Positions 16,677-26,614 of a DNA stretch of 64,000 bases are shown piece by piece. Within the stretch, counting starts at the first letter, position 1. The number at the start of each line of letters is the position of its first letter. The DNA comes from Limnohabitans sp. Rim47 (GTDB taxonomy: Bacteria > Pseudomonadota > Gammaproteobacteria > Burkholderiales > Burkholderiaceae_C): assembly GCF_001517545.1 (NCBI RefSeq), contig NZ_FBYA01000003.1:63128-127127 (forward strand), read 5' to 3'. The notes below the pieces were generated by a model. That model worked only from the letters and a program-made list of their open reading frames with translations, was not told the DNA's origin and made no database searches. The translations under genes were made by a program, and so were the position numbers.

Positions 16677-19351
16677 CAACGTCCTGTTCGTGCCAGAGCA
16701 GGCCCTGCAGCGGCCACCCATTGCAGCAGCGACACGCTGACCCCACTGAGCAAGCCGGATCCTGTCGCGATGAGCGTCGGCCAGAGGGGCAAAGGCTCAA
16801 ACTTCAACGGCTCAGCCAGCCAAGGCCAATGGATGGCTAGGGCCAGAAAAACCCAAGCGAGTCCGATCACCCCATAAGCCACGGAATTGGGCTTGCGCAA
16901 GTGGTGCCAGAAATGGCCGCCGCCCGCACGGTTGGACAAGATCAGGGCGGCATTGCCCGCGATCAAGGTGATGAAGACCATGGCGCGTATTTGTGCTTCA
17001 CTCAGCAAGCTCAGGTGCAGTTGGGCCGGCCAGTTGTTCCTCAAGGCGGTGGGCCAGGCCCCCGAGTCCACTTGTGCCAAAGCGAAGGTCAGTGCCACAC
17101 TGGCCAGCACGCACAGGCCTTGGCCTAAGGCCAAGAGGATGGCTTGGGCGCCGAACAGCGGTGCATGGGTGTCGCGCGGTGGGCGCTGCATCACATCGGC
17201 TTCTTCGGGCTCGCTTTCAAAGGCCAAAGAGCAGGCCGGGTCAATCACCAGTTCCAGCAAGGCGACATGCAGCGGCAGCATCAGGGCAGGCCAGCCCATG
17301 ACCATGGGGATCAGCGCGATACCGGCAATCGGGATGTGGATGGCAAAGATGTAGTGCATCGACTTTTGCAGATTGCCGAAGATGCGTCGGCCCAAGCGAA
17401 TGCCACGCACGATGGATGCAAAGTTGTCGTCCACCAGCACCAGGTCGGCAGCTTCCCGTGCCACATCGGTACCGCGTGCGCCCATGGCGATGCCCACATG
17501 TGCGGCTTGCAGGGCCGGAGCGTCGTTCACGCCGTCGCCTGTCATGGCCACCACTTCGCCGTTGGCTTGCAGCGCTTGAACAATGCGCAGCTTTTGGTGC
17601 GGCGAGATGCGTGCACACACCGTGACGTGGCTCAGGCGCTCACGCAAGGCCGCATCGCTCAGGCGGTCGAGTTCTTCGCCGCTCAGCGTGGTGCCTTCTG
17701 GCAGCCCAGCTTGACGTGCGATTTCGCGGGCGGTGACCGGGAAGTCGCCCGTGATCACGATGACCTGGATGCCCGCCGATTGGCAGTCGGCCACGGCTTG
17801 CGGAATTTCGGGGCGCAAGGGGTCGGTCAGGCCGATCAGACCCAGCCATTCAAAGTCAAAAGCGTGCGGGCTATCTGGGTAGTCATCGCCTTCAAAGCGA
17901 CTGTGCGCCACCGCCAGCACACGCAAGCCCTGCGCGGCCATCTGTGCGACGCAGGTCAGCCAACGTTGGCGCTCGCCATCACTCAGGTGGCACAGGTCCA
18001 TGATGGCCTCGGGTGCGCCCTTGGCCGAGACAACGCGGTCCTCCACTTGCTCAAATTGCCAGACATGCGACATGGCTTTGAGGCTGGGGCTGAGGGCGTA
18101 GCTTTGCACCAGTTGGCCCGCGCCGAACGCCCGGTTGGTGTCATTCAGCTGGCGTTGGCCCATGGCATGGAAGGCGGTTTCCATTGGGTCAAAGGGCGTG
18201 GGGGCGCTGGCCAAAATAGCGTGTTCGATCAAGGGGTGAAAGGCCGAAGACAGAGGTGCCTCGGCAGGGGTTGTTGGGTAGGGCGTGCCCGAAGGATCGG
18301 TCCAGTGCACGATGTCGCCAGGTTCTGCCATGCCTGTCTGACTTGGCACCGCAAGCGCGGTCACGGTCATGCGGTTTTGTGTCAGGGTGCCGGTTTTGTC
18401 GGTACACAACACACTGGTTGCCCCCAGGGTTTCGATGGCATTGATGTGACGGGTGAGCACGCCTTCGCGTGTCAGTCGGCGTGCCCCCATGGCCGGAAAC
18501 AGCGTGAGTACCACCGAATATTCTTCCGGCAGGATGGCCATGGCCAAGGCGATGCCTGCCAGCAAAGAAGGCAGCCATTGCCCGGTGCGCCAACCCAGGG
18601 TCAGCACCATCACAACACAGAGCACTCCCACCAGGCTGGCCAGCACTTTGACCAGCCGTGCGGTTTGTCGTTGCAAGGGGGTGTCGGCCTGCTGCACTTG
18701 GGTCAGCGCTTGGCCGATCTGGCCAATCTGGCTGTGCATGCCGGTGGCGGTGACTTGTGCACGCCCACTGCCACGAACCACAAAAGTGCCGCCATGAACG
18801 CACGAGGCTGGAAGTGGAATCTGGTCAGCCAGCCGGTCTGTGGCTGGCATTTCGGGCAGAACCTTGTCAACGGCCATGGATTCACCCGTCAGCAGGGATT
18901 CGTCAATTTGCAGGTTGTTGGCCGTCAGCAGCCTGCCATCGGCGGCCACCCTGTCGCCTTCTGACAGCAACAGCCAGTCTCCGACAACGACGTTGCTGGC
19001 AGGAATCAGCTGCGTCTGCCCGTCTCGCAGCACCCTTGCCTGGGGTTGTGTGAGTTGCCGCAGGGCCTCGATGGCCGCTTCGGATTGCCCTTCCTGATAA
19101 AAACTGAGCACCAGCACCGCCAGCACAAACACAGACAGTGTCATGCCCTCGGTCAGGTCCCCCAGCAGCATGTACAGCACTGCTGCCGTGACCAGCAAGG
19201 CAAGCATGGGTTGGCGCAACATGTCGGCCAGGCGACGCCACACGGAGCGTCGGTTGGCTTGCCCGATTTCATTGGTGCCGTCTTGTGCCAGTCGTGTGGC
19301 CGCCTGGGCTGTTGTCAGGCCCTGTGTGGTGTTATGGTGATCCGCTGCCAT
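16673..19351 (-). CDS. P-type cation-transporting ATPase (P2-like)
   Basis: Membrane pump of 892 residues. Actuator motif TGES at about 155-158, phosphorylation motif DKTGTLT with Asp318, hinge TGDGVNDAPAL, and four C-terminal helices, all in the order of Ca2+-ATPase-like P2 pumps. In the fourth helix the usual PEGL is replaced by PEEY (about 275-278), so the ion-binding site differs from SERCA-type pumps and the substrate cannot be named; calcium, magnesium or another cation are possible. It stands alone on the minus strand, converging on the kinase gene. Confidence 0.9.
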   Translation of the reverse strand: MAADHHNTTQGLTTAQAATRLAQDGTNEIGQANRRSVWRRLADMLRQPMLALLVTAAVLYMLLGDLTEGMTLSVFVLAVLVLSFYQEGQSEAAIEALRQLTQPQARVLRDGQTQLIPASNVVVGDWLLLSEGDRVAADGRLLTANNLQIDESLLTGESMAVDKVLPEMPATDRLADQIPLPASCVHGGTFVVRGSGRAQVTATGMHSQIGQIGQALTQVQQADTPLQRQTARLVKVLASLVGVLCVVMVLTLGWRTGQWLPSLLAGIALAMAILPEEYSVVLTLFPAMGARRLTREGVLTRHINAIETLGATSVLCTDKTGTLTQNRMTVTALAVPSQTGMAEPGDIVHWTDPSGTPYPTTPAEAPLSSAFHPLIEHAILASAPTPFDPMETAFHAMGQRQLNDTNRAFGAGQLVQSYALSPSLKAMSHVWQFEQVEDRVVSAKGAPEAIMDLCHLSDGERQRWLTCVAQMAAQGLRVLAVAHSRFEGDDYPDSPHAFDFEWLGLIGLTDPLRPEIPQAVADCQSAGIQVIVITGDFPVTAREIARQAGLPEGTTLSGEELDRLSDAALRERLSHVTVCARISPHQKLRIVQALQANGEVVAMTGDGVNDAPALQAAHVGIAMGARGTDVAREAADLVLVDDNFASIVRGIRLGRRIFGNLQKSMHYIFAIHIPIAGIALIPMVMGWPALMLPLHVALLELVIDPACSLAFESEPEEADVMQRPPRDTHAPLFGAQAILLALGQGLCVLASVALTFALAQVDSGAWPTALRNNWPAQLHLSLLSEAQIRAMVFITLIAGNAALILSNRAGGGHFWHHLRKPNSVAYGVIGLAWVFLALAIHWPWLAEPLKFEPLPLWPTLIATGSGLLSGVSVSLLQWVAAAGPALARTGRC

Positions 19352-19475
19352 GGTTCAGTGTGTGAGGCCCGACGATTGCAGGCTTTGATGAAAGTCAAGC
19401 AGGCCAAGGATGTGGCCCACTTTGAACTGTTGTGTGAACCGGGTGTGTCTGCCCATGCCCGTGCTAGGAGCCCTC

Positions 19476-20087
19476 ATGAACCCCAAAATTCAGGAATTTC
19501 TGGACCGCATTCAGCAACTGGAAGCGGCCATAGAGCAAGAGGCCAAAAGCCGACGCCAGCAGTGGCAGGCCGATTTTGAGGTGCACAAAGTGCGCTTTGA
19601 AAAAGAAGTGCTGGCCCAGCAAAAGCGTTTCAAAGCCGGTTTGTGGGGCTATGTGCTGACGGCCGAGTGGCGGCATGTGCTGTGTGTGCCCTTCATTTAC
19701 CCAGTGCTTTTTCCGATGCTGTTGCTCGATGCTTTTGTCACGCTGTACCAGTGGGTTTGTTTCCCCTTGTGCGGCATTCCTCGGGTCAAGCGGGCCGACT
19801 ATTTTGTGTTCGATCGCACTCACTTGGCCTATTTGAACTGGCTTGAAAAAATCAACTGTGCGTATTGTTCTTACGGCAACGGCTTGATGGCGTATGGCCG
19901 CGAGGTGGTGGGCCTGACCGAGCAATACTGGTGCCCCATCAAGCACGCGCGCCGCACAATGCAGGCCCATGCGCACTACCACGGCTTTGCCGATTACGGC
20001 GATGCCGAAAATTACCGTGTCGAGCTGGCCCGCTTGCGTGCTGATTTGCTCAAAATGCGCACGGACGCAGCCGATTCAGGGCGCTGA
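19476..20087 (+). CDS. Conserved hypothetical membrane-associated protein
   Basis: I do not recognise a named family. The protein has 203 residues from the ATG at 19476, which has AGGAG upstream. Residues 1-55 are charged and heptad-like (coiled coil), about 62-105 contain one or two hydrophobic helices, and the C-terminal part is rich in aromatic residues with a CAYC pair and a YWCPIKHA segment that could bind metal. It ends in a charged helix. It is divergent from the P-type ATPase gene across 124 bp. Confidence 0.75.
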   Translation: MNPKIQEFLDRIQQLEAAIEQEAKSRRQQWQADFEVHKVRFEKEVLAQQKRFKAGLWGYVLTAEWRHVLCVPFIYPVLFPMLLLDAFVTLYQWVCFPLCGIPRVKRADYFVFDRTHLAYLNWLEKINCAYCSYGNGLMAYGREVVGLTEQYWCPIKHARRTMQAHAHYHGFADYGDAENYRVELARLRADLLKMRTDAADSGR

Positions 20088-20273
20088 CGGGGCACCGCCG
20101 GGCGGAGCCGAAAAACGACAGCGGCGGCAACCGGACTTGTCAGGTTCAGCAGCGTCAGTGCCGTTGGCGTGTGGTGGCAAACAGCGTAAGAGTGCGGGCG
20201 AATTCTGGCCATGCCATTGGCCAGTGTCCCAACATCGACAGCCCGGTTTTGACAAGGTGAATACAGTGGGCGC

Positions 20274-20729
20274 ATGAAAACATTTGCAACCTTGGCCGAT
20301 TTGGCCGCCTGTGTCGGCCAGGATGTGGCCGCGACCGAATGGGTGGAGATCACCCAACAGCAAGTCAACCAGTTTGCCGAGGCGACGGGCGATCACCAAT
20401 GGATCCATGTCGACGTGGAGAGGGCCAAGCAAGGCCCGTTTGGTGCGCCGATCGCGCACGGCTTTTTGACCTTGTCCTTGTTGTCGCAATTTTTTGACAA
20501 AACCATCGTCGTCACTTCGGCGCGTATGGGGGTCAATTACGGCCTGAACAAGGTGCGATTCATGGCCCCAGTGCCGGTGGGCAGCCGATTGCGAGCGCAT
20601 TTGCATTTGCATTCGGCCACGCCCATTGAGGGCAATGGTTTGCAATTGCAGTGGAATGTGACCTTGGAACGTGAAGGCAGCGACAAACCGGTGTGTGCAG
20701 CCGAGTCGCTGGTGCGTCTTTACGGCTGA
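20274..20729 (+). CDS. MaoC-family enoyl-CoA hydratase/dehydratase
   Basis: Hot-dog-fold protein of 151 residues, the usual size for the NodN/MaoC group. The hydratase motif is seen in [18 protein letters not shown] (Asp and His catalytic residues near 41-46) followed by [17 protein letters not shown]. It probably hydrates trans-2-enoyl-CoA to (R)-3-hydroxyacyl-CoA, feeding fatty-acid or polyhydroxyalkanoate metabolism. The gene stands alone; the 186 bp upstream hold no other gene. Its end overlaps trmL by 10 bp on opposite strands. Confidence 0.9.
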   Translation: MKTFATLADLAACVGQDVAATEWVEITQQQVNQFAEATGDHQWIHVDVERAKQGPFGAPIAHGFLTLSLLSQFFDKTIVVTSARMGVNYGLNKVRFMAPVPVGSRLRAHLHLHSATPIEGNGLQLQWNVTLEREGSDKPVCAAESLVRLYG

Positions 20730-21217
20730 ACAGCCCCGCTCGGGTCAGCGCTGGCCCCGCCAAAGCCGTTTTGCCGCCAGGCTTCGAACACACTGACCGC
20801 CACGGCGTTGGACAGATTCAGGCTGCGCTGGCCTTCGCGCATGGGCAGGCGGATGCGCTGTGCAGCCGCAAACTGCTCGCGCAGTTCAGGGGCCAGACCC
20901 CGGGTTTCAGAGCCAAACACCAACCAGTCGCCGGGCGCAAAGGCCACACCGTGGGCAGCGCGACTGCCTCGGGTGGTCAAAGCAAACATGCGTTGGGGAT
21001 CTGGCTTTTCGCTGTTCAAAAAAGAGGCCCAATCGGCATGACGGCGCAAATCCGCGTACTCGTGGTAATCCAGGCCCGCGCGTCGCATGTGTTTGTCGTC
21101 CATTGAAAAGCCCAGGGGCTCAATCAGGTGCAGCGTGCAGCCGGTGTTGGCGGCCAGCCGGATGATGTTGCCGGTGTTCGGCGGGATTTCGGGCTCAACC
21201 AAGACGATATGAAACAT
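20720..21217 (-). CDS. trmL: tRNA (cytidine(34)-2'-O)-methyltransferase TrmL
   Basis: SPOUT-class enzyme of 165 residues that 2'-O-methylates the wobble base of leucine tRNAs. Motifs: N-terminal [20 protein letters not shown], knot loop FGSETRGLA and [11 protein letters not shown]. The start at 21217 ([10 protein letters not shown]) was chosen because the protein begins at the family N-terminus; an in-frame codon at 21268 would add 17 residues of unlikely sequence. comF lies 43 bp upstream on the same strand. Confidence 0.95.
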   Translation of the reverse strand: MFHIVLVEPEIPPNTGNIIRLAANTGCTLHLIEPLGFSMDDKHMRRAGLDYHEYADLRRHADWASFLNSEKPDPQRMFALTTRGSRAAHGVAFAPGDWLVFGSETRGLAPELREQFAAAQRIRLPMREGQRSLNLSNAVAVSVFEAWRQNGFGGASADPSGAVQP

Positions 21218-21260
21218 GGCCCGTATTGTGCCTTGGCTGTTGCGGTCACCCATGGGGGAT

Positions 21261-22007
21261 TCAGGCATCGTGGTGTGTTTCGGTCCGTGCCAGCACCAGG
21301 GTACTGATATGGATCACGCCAGCTTGGCGCAACACGCGGGCGGCGGTGTGCAGCGAGGCGCCGCTGGTCATCACGTCGTCCACCAGGACCACCTTTTTGC
21401 CGCGCAGTTGTGCGGCACGCAAGGGCTCTACCGCAAAAGCGCCCACCAGATTGGCCAGCCGATCAGCCCGGGGCAGGCTGCGCTGTGAGGGCGTGTCGCG
21501 GGTGCGCAGCAACAAATGGGCATCCGCTTTGTGCGGACTGAGCTGACGTGCCAGCAGCCAGGCCTGGTTGTAGCCTCGCTCGGCCAGACGCTGCTTTGAC
21601 AGCGGGATGGGCAGCACCCAGTCGGCCGCGTCCAGGGTGTCTTCTGCCCAATGGGCGCTCAGCATCAGGGTGGCCAAAGGCCCGACCCATCCTGGCTTTT
21701 GGTGAAATTTGAAGTCGGCAATCAGGTCGACCCAGGGCCAGGCGTAGGCCGTGGCGGTTAGGCACAAATCCAGTGGTGGCGGGGATTTCAGGCAAGTGCC
21801 GCATCGTTCGGCCAGATGGGCCAAAGGCAGGGCGCAGGTGAGGCAGCGGTGCTGCGGTTGCGCAAAGCGACTGATGCAGGCATCACACAAGGTGGCTTGC
21901 GGCCAGCTTTGGCAGACTGCGCAGCGGCTGGGCAGCCAGCCCCAAGCACGGTCCGGTCGGTGCATCGTGGGCTTTGAGCCTATTGCCTTGAACCAGTTGG
22001 GCCACAT
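21261..22007 (-). CDS. comF: ComF-family phosphoribosyltransferase-like protein
   Basis: Protein of about 248 residues related to ComF/GntX, linked to DNA uptake or use of DNA as nutrient. The N-terminal half carries paired cysteines typical of its zinc finger (CAVC, CDAC, CLTC, CGTC), and the C-terminal half the PRPP-binding motif [14 protein letters not shown]. Start placed at 22007 ([10 protein letters not shown]); a GTG at 22040 is in frame. It is divergent from the BioC-like gene across about 90 bp. Confidence 0.9.
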   Translation of the reverse strand: MWPNWFKAIGSKPTMHRPDRAWGWLPSRCAVCQSWPQATLCDACISRFAQPQHRCLTCALPLAHLAERCGTCLKSPPPLDLCLTATAYAWPWVDLIADFKFHQKPGWVGPLATLMLSAHWAEDTLDAADWVLPIPLSKQRLAERGYNQAWLLARQLSPHKADAHLLLRTRDTPSQRSLPRADRLANLVGAFAVEPLRAAQLRGKKVVLVDDVMTSGASLHTAARVLRQAGVIHISTLVLARTETHHDA

Positions 22008-22096
22008 GAAATCAATATACTGCCGCCACCCCCTGATCACAAGGACCGAACCTGTTGTTCGCCTGGAACAGGCTTCCTTTTTTTATTGCCTTGGCC

Positions 22097-23011
22097 ATGT
22101 CTGCACCCGAACGCCCCCCGTCGCTGGACCCTGTTGCTGCTGCCCGTTGGGCGGCGTACCCCGTTGGGATGAGATCGCCCTGGCTGCACGAAGAGGTGGC
22201 CTCTCGCATGCAGGACAGGCTGGACTTCATCAAACTGCAGCCGACCACTTGGGCGCATTGGGAGCCTGCGCGTGGCGGCCTGTTGGCGCACAAGGCTTTG
22301 CAAAAACGCTACCCCAAGGCCCAGGTGTGGCTGAACAGCGCGTACGCTGACCAGGCGTTGGCGGCACGATCGGCGGTGCAGGGACACTGGTGGCAAGCTG
22401 CTCGCTGGTTGGGGCCACGCATTCAGGTGGGGCTGCCACCCGAGGGCCAAGTCCATATGCTGTGGGCCAATATGCTGTTGCACACCGCTGCCCAACCTCA
22501 AAAATTGCTGAGAACCTGGCACAGTGCGTTGGCGGTGGATGGGTTTTTGATGTTTTCCTGTTTGGGTCCCGATACTTTGCGGGAATTGCGCAACGCCTAT
22601 GCCCAGCAAGGCTGGCCTGAGCCCGCCCATGAATTTACCGACATGCACGATTGGGGCGACATGTTGGTCGAGGCGGGTTTTGCAGAGCCTGTGATGGACA
22701 TGGAGCGCATCACCCTCACTTACGAAACACCTGAGCGCATGCTGGCCGAATTGCGTGAGTTGGGGCGAAACCTCCATGTTCAGCGTTTTGCTGGTTTGCG
22801 TGGACGCCGTTGGCGCGATCAACTGAACCAGCTTTTATTGACCCTGGCCCGCCCAGAAGAGGGCGGGCGGTTGACGCTGAGTTTCGAAATTGTGTATGGT
22901 CATGCCCTCAAACCCCGGCCGCGCGTCAGAGTGAGTGCGCAAACAGAGATTGGTCTTGAGCAGATGCGGCAAATGTTGCACAGCACAACGGGTAAAGCCG
23001 ACAAAGTTTGA
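22097..23011 (+). CDS. BioC-like methyltransferase-fold protein, SAM motif degenerate
   Basis: Protein of 304 residues resembling BioC, which methylates malonyl-ACP in biotin synthesis. The later part keeps BioC-like text (LMFSCLGPDTLRELRNAY, and DMHDWGDMLVEAGFAEPVMDME). The glycine-rich SAM loop expected at about 50-62 reads TWAHWEPARGG instead of a DLGxGxG pattern, so methyltransferase activity is doubtful. The ATG at 22097 is preferred over an in-frame upstream start at 22055. No other biotin gene is adjacent. Confidence 0.75.
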   Translation: MSAPERPPSLDPVAAARWAAYPVGMRSPWLHEEVASRMQDRLDFIKLQPTTWAHWEPARGGLLAHKALQKRYPKAQVWLNSAYADQALAARSAVQGHWWQAARWLGPRIQVGLPPEGQVHMLWANMLLHTAAQPQKLLRTWHSALAVDGFLMFSCLGPDTLRELRNAYAQQGWPEPAHEFTDMHDWGDMLVEAGFAEPVMDMERITLTYETPERMLAELRELGRNLHVQRFAGLRGRRWRDQLNQLLLTLARPEEGGRLTLSFEIVYGHALKPRPRVRVSAQTEIGLEQMRQMLHSTTGKADKV

Positions 23012-23106
23012 GTTGAATCAAAACCCTTTCGTAACTCGGGTAAAATCCGGCCGGTTTTAGCCACAATGCATGCTTGTTAGCGTGTTAGGTTATTGAAAGT
23101 TGACGC

Positions 23107-23583
23107 GTGTCAAATCCCACATACCAGTTCGCACAAGAGTCTGGCCCTGCCATTCATTGGCGGCTCAGGCGCAATTGCTCGGTAACACCCGCCCAGTTGG
23201 GCTGGCTTTACCTGTCTTTGTGTTTGGTGTCATTGGGAATTGGGCTGTTTTTCTGGCTGCAAGGTGCTACTTTGGTGTTGGCATTTGCAGGCTTGGAAAT
23301 CACGTTGGTTGGTTTGGCTTTTTTGGCCTATGCACGGCACGCGACTGATGGTGAGTGGATTTCATTGCAAGGCACCAGCCTGGTGGTGGAATGTGAATCT
23401 GCCGGGCGCCTTGAGCGGGCAGAGTTTGCGCGTCAATGGGTCAGAGTGGAGCCAAAGTCTGGCGACCACAGCCTGATTGAATTGTCGGGTGAGGGTCGTT
23501 CGATCGAGGTGGGGCGTTTTGTGCGCCCCGAGTTGCGCCAAGTGTTGGCGCGAGAAATCAGAAGGGCGTTGCGTTCTGCGTGA
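23107..23583 (+). CDS. DUF2244 domain protein
   Basis: Integral membrane protein of 158 residues with two hydrophobic helices at about 34-75, followed by a soluble beta-rich tail. It is recognised as DUF2244, commonly found just upstream of cytochrome oxidase genes in Burkholderiales; its function is not known. The GTG start at 23107 is the first codon of the family-like N-terminus (MSNPTYQFAQ). A TAAAAT -10-like hexamer at 23041-23046 may belong to the promoter of this cluster. Confidence 0.85.
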   Translation: MSNPTYQFAQESGPAIHWRLRRNCSVTPAQLGWLYLSLCLVSLGIGLFFWLQGATLVLAFAGLEITLVGLAFLAYARHATDGEWISLQGTSLVVECESAGRLERAEFARQWVRVEPKSGDHSLIELSGEGRSIEVGRFVRPELRQVLAREIRRALRSA

Positions 23584-23660
23584 TGTCTGGCGGCAAACGG
23601 GGCCTAGCCTAGTTTGCCAAGGGTGTGAGTTCAACAGAGTCTTGGAAGTTAGTGAGAACC

Positions 23661-24833
23661 ATGAAGAATATTTCCAACCAATTGGCTTCGCTGCTATCCC
23701 GCGCGGGCATTTTTGCGGGTGCATGGCTGGCCACGGCTGCTCATGCGGTCAATGACTTGCCGGGCGGCCCAGCGGTCAATCAGCTCAACTTCGCACCTGC
23801 AGCGACCAAAATCGCTGAAGAGCAACACTGGCTGCACTGGTTCATGTTGATCCTTTGCACGGTGATTTTCATTGCCGTCTTTGCGGTCATGTTCTATTCC
23901 ATTTGGAAGCACCGCAAATCTGTAGGCCACAAACCCGCGACTTTCACCGAGTCCATCACCGTCGAGGTGATTTGGACCGCAGTGCCTTTCCTGATTGTGA
24001 TCCTGATGGCTTTGCCCGCCACCAAAGTGTTGGTGGCTCAAAAAGACACCACCAACGCCGATCTGACCGTCAAGGCCACTGGTTACCAGTGGAAATGGGG
24101 TTATGACTACATCAAAGGCGAAGGCGAAGGTCTGAGCTACATCTCTACCTTGGACTCTGCACAGCGTGCGATGTCCGATGCGGGCAAGCCCGAGGGCGAT
24201 AACTACTTGCTGAAAGTTGATAATCCGCTGGTGGTGCCCGTGGGTCAGAAAGTGCGTGTGATTACCACTGCCAACGACGTGATTCATGCCTTTGCTGTGC
24301 CTGCTTTCGGTATCAAGCAAGACGCAATTCCTGGTTTCGTGCGTGACACCTGGTTCCGCGCCGAGAAAACGGGTGATTTTTACGGTCAGTGTCAAGAGCT
24401 GTGCGGTAAAGAGCACGCTTACATGCCCATCCATGTGAAGGTGTTGTCTGCTGAAGACTACGCGGCTTGGGTTGTGGCAGAGAAGAAAAAACAAGCAGCC
24501 AAAGCCGATGATCCAGCCAAAGTCTGGGCCTTGGACGATCTGGCCAAGCGTGGTGAGAAGGTCTACGCGGCCAACTGTGCTGCTTGCCACCAAGCCAACG
24601 GCAAAGGCGCTGGCGCTATCAAGCCTTTGGATGGTTCGGCTGTCGTGTTGGATGCCGAAAAGTCCAAACAGGTGGCGGTTTTGCTGAATGGTCAAAACAA
24701 CGGTGCCATGCCCGCATGGAAACAGTTGTCCGACACCGAGATCGCTGCTGTGATCACTTACACCAAGAACAACTGGTCCAATAAGACCGGGCAAATCGTG
24801 CAACCGGCTGAAGTTCTGGCCGCTCGCAAATAA
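23661..24833 (+). CDS. ctaC: Cytochrome c oxidase subunit II with fused cytochrome c domain
   Basis: Subunit carrying the CuA centre, 390 residues. Signal peptide to about AHA at 29, two membrane helices (about 58-80 and 102-122), then the cupredoxin domain with CuA ligands His209, Cys244, Cys248, His252 and Met255 ([15 protein letters not shown]). A C-terminal cytochrome c domain with CAACH (Cys306-His310) receives electrons, as in caa3 oxidases. Its ATG follows a weak ribosome site; ctaD begins 32 bp later with AAAGGAAAT in front. Confidence 0.98.
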   Translation: MKNISNQLASLLSRAGIFAGAWLATAAHAVNDLPGGPAVNQLNFAPAATKIAEEQHWLHWFMLILCTVIFIAVFAVMFYSIWKHRKSVGHKPATFTESITVEVIWTAVPFLIVILMALPATKVLVAQKDTTNADLTVKATGYQWKWGYDYIKGEGEGLSYISTLDSAQRAMSDAGKPEGDNYLLKVDNPLVVPVGQKVRVITTANDVIHAFAVPAFGIKQDAIPGFVRDTWFRAEKTGDFYGQCQELCGKEHAYMPIHVKVLSAEDYAAWVVAEKKKQAAKADDPAKVWALDDLAKRGEKVYAANCAACHQANGKGAGAIKPLDGSAVVLDAEKSKQVAVLLNGQNNGAMPAWKQLSDTEIAAVITYTKNNWSNKTGQIVQPAEVLAARK

Positions 24834-24865
24834 GCCGTACCGTATTCAAATCAAAGGAAATCAAG

Positions 24866-26482
24866 ATGAGTGCCGTTTTAGACCATCACGATCACGCCCA
24901 TGACGATCACGGTCACGCGCCTGCGGGCTGGCGTCGTTGGGTGTATGCCACCAACCACAAAGACATCGGTACTTTGTACCTGCTGTTCAGCTTCACCATG
25001 CTCATGATCGGTGGCATCTTGGCACTGGGTATCCGTGCTGAGTTGTTCCAGCCAGGCCTGCAAGTGGTCAACCCTGAACTGTTCAATCAGTTCACTACCA
25101 TGCACGGCATCATCATGGTGTTCGGCGCGATCATGCCCGCCTTCGTGGGTTTTGCAAACTGGATGCTGCCTTTGCAAATCGGCGCTTCAGACATGGCTTT
25201 TGCCCGCATGAACAACTTCAGCTTTTGGCTGATGATTCCTGCAGCTGGCATGCTGGTCGGTTCATTCTTCATGCCTGGCGGCGCACCCGCTGCTGGCTGG
25301 ACCCTCTACGCGCCCCTGACTCTGCAAATGGGCCCCTCGATGGACGCTGGTATTTTTGCCATGCACATCCTGGGTGCTTCGTCCATCATGGGTTCGATCA
25401 ACATCATCGTGACCATCTTGAACATGCGCGCACCTGGCATGACCTTGATGAAGATGCCCATGTTCGCATGGACCTGGCTCATCACCGCTTACCTGTTGAT
25501 CGCTGTGATGCCTGTTTTGGCTGGCGCGATCACCATGACACTGACAGACCGTCATTTCGGCACCAGTTTCTTCAACCCCGCTGGTGGCGGTGACCCGGTC
25601 ATGTACCAGCACATTTTCTGGTTCTTCGGTCACCCTGAGGTGTACATCATGATCTTGCCGGCTTTCGGCATCATCAGCCAGATCGTGCCCGCTTTTGCAC
25701 GCAAGAAGCTGTTTGGTTACGCTTCCATGGTGTATGCCACATCGTCAATTGCCATTCTGTCGTTCATCGTGTGGGCTCACCACATGTTCACCACCGGCAT
25801 GCCCGTGACTGGCCAGCTGTTCTTCATGTACGCCACGATGCTGATTGCCGTGCCAACCGCTGTGAAGATCTTCAACTGGATCGCCACCATGTGGCGTGGT
25901 TCCATGACTTTTGAAACCCCCATGCTGTTCGCTGTGGGCTTCATCTTCGTGTTCACCATGGGTGGCTTCACCGGTCTGATCCTGGCCATGGCCCCGATCG
26001 ACATTCAGTTGCAAGACACTTATTACGTGGTGGCCCACTTCCACTATGTGTTGGTGGCGGGTTCATTGTTTGCGCTGTTCGCTGGTTACTACTATTGGTC
26101 GCCCAAGTGGACCGGTGTGATGTACAACGAAACACGCGGCAAGATTCACTTTTGGTGGTCGTTGATTTCCTTCAACGTCACGTTCTTCCCGATGCATTTC
26201 TTGGGTTTGGCGGGCATGCCACGTCGCTATGCCGACTACCCTATGCAGTTCACCGACTTCAACATGATCGCTTCGGTTGGCGCTTTCTTCTTCGGTTTTG
26301 CACAGGTTTACTTCTTCTTGTTCGTGGTGCTGCCAACCATGCGCGGTCAAGGCGAAAAAGCACCTCAAAAACCTTGGGAAGCTGCCGAAGGCCTTGAGTG
26401 GGAAGTGCCATCACCAGCACCTTTCCACACCTTTGAAAACCCACCTAAGCTGGACGCCACCGCGACCCGCGTGATTGGTTGA
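24866..26482 (+). CDS. ctaD: Cytochrome c oxidase subunit I
   Basis: Catalytic subunit of 538 residues with 12 membrane helices, holding haem a and the haem a3-CuB oxygen-reduction site. Recognisable ligands occur in [10 protein letters not shown] (haem a His), [14 protein letters not shown] (CuB His with the cross-linked Tyr), WAHHMFTTG (CuB His pair) and HFHYVL (haem a3 and a). GHPEVY plus the downstream glutamate-bearing helix mark an A-type haem-copper oxidase. The N-terminus is His/Asp rich ([13 protein letters not shown]), a possible metal-binding tail. Confidence 0.99.
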   Translation: MSAVLDHHDHAHDDHGHAPAGWRRWVYATNHKDIGTLYLLFSFTMLMIGGILALGIRAELFQPGLQVVNPELFNQFTTMHGIIMVFGAIMPAFVGFANWMLPLQIGASDMAFARMNNFSFWLMIPAAGMLVGSFFMPGGAPAAGWTLYAPLTLQMGPSMDAGIFAMHILGASSIMGSINIIVTILNMRAPGMTLMKMPMFAWTWLITAYLLIAVMPVLAGAITMTLTDRHFGTSFFNPAGGGDPVMYQHIFWFFGHPEVYIMILPAFGIISQIVPAFARKKLFGYASMVYATSSIAILSFIVWAHHMFTTGMPVTGQLFFMYATMLIAVPTAVKIFNWIATMWRGSMTFETPMLFAVGFIFVFTMGGFTGLILAMAPIDIQLQDTYYVVAHFHYVLVAGSLFALFAGYYYWSPKWTGVMYNETRGKIHFWWSLISFNVTFFPMHFLGLAGMPRRYADYPMQFTDFNMIASVGAFFFGFAQVYFFLFVVLPTMRGQGEKAPQKPWEAAEGLEWEVPSPAPFHTFENPPKLDATATRVIG

Positions 26483-26487
26483 TCGAC

Positions 26488-26604
26488 ATGGCCGTGACAC
26501 CTGAGCAAAGAAAAAGCAATGTGCGCCTTGGCCTGATTTTGGCCACGGTAGCACTCGCCGTGTTGGTTGGGTTCGTGGCCAAGCTGCTGTTGCTGAACCG
26601 CTGA
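26488..26604 (+). CDS. Cytochrome oxidase small assembly protein
   Basis: A 38-residue protein: a charged N-terminus MAVTPEQRKSNVRLG followed by one hydrophobic helix ending LLLLNR. It lies 5 bp after ctaD and 10 bp before ctaG, filling the gap between them. Short single-helix proteins at this position are annotated in Burkholderiales as oxidase small assembly proteins. Position, membrane helix and reading frame support it being real; its exact role is inferred. Confidence 0.8.
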   Translation: MAVTPEQRKSNVRLGLILATVALAVLVGFVAKLLLLNR

Positions 26605-26614
26605 AAGACCCGAG

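Noticed and set aside
17144..18964. Open frame of 606 codons on the plus strand opposite the P-type ATPase gene
   Set aside because: Antisense shadow of a clearly coding P-type ATPase with all motifs; the translation is His/Gln/Gly rich without motifs.
23041..23059. Near-palindrome TAAAATCCGGCCGGTTTTA upstream of DUF2244
   Set aside because: It has no loop, so it cannot form a terminator hairpin; it may be an operator but nothing supports a regulator. Only the TAAAAT part was noted as a possible -10.
23694..24803. Open frame of 369 codons on the minus strand opposite ctaC
   Set aside because: Exact antisense of the cytochrome oxidase subunit II gene, no motif and no ribosome site.
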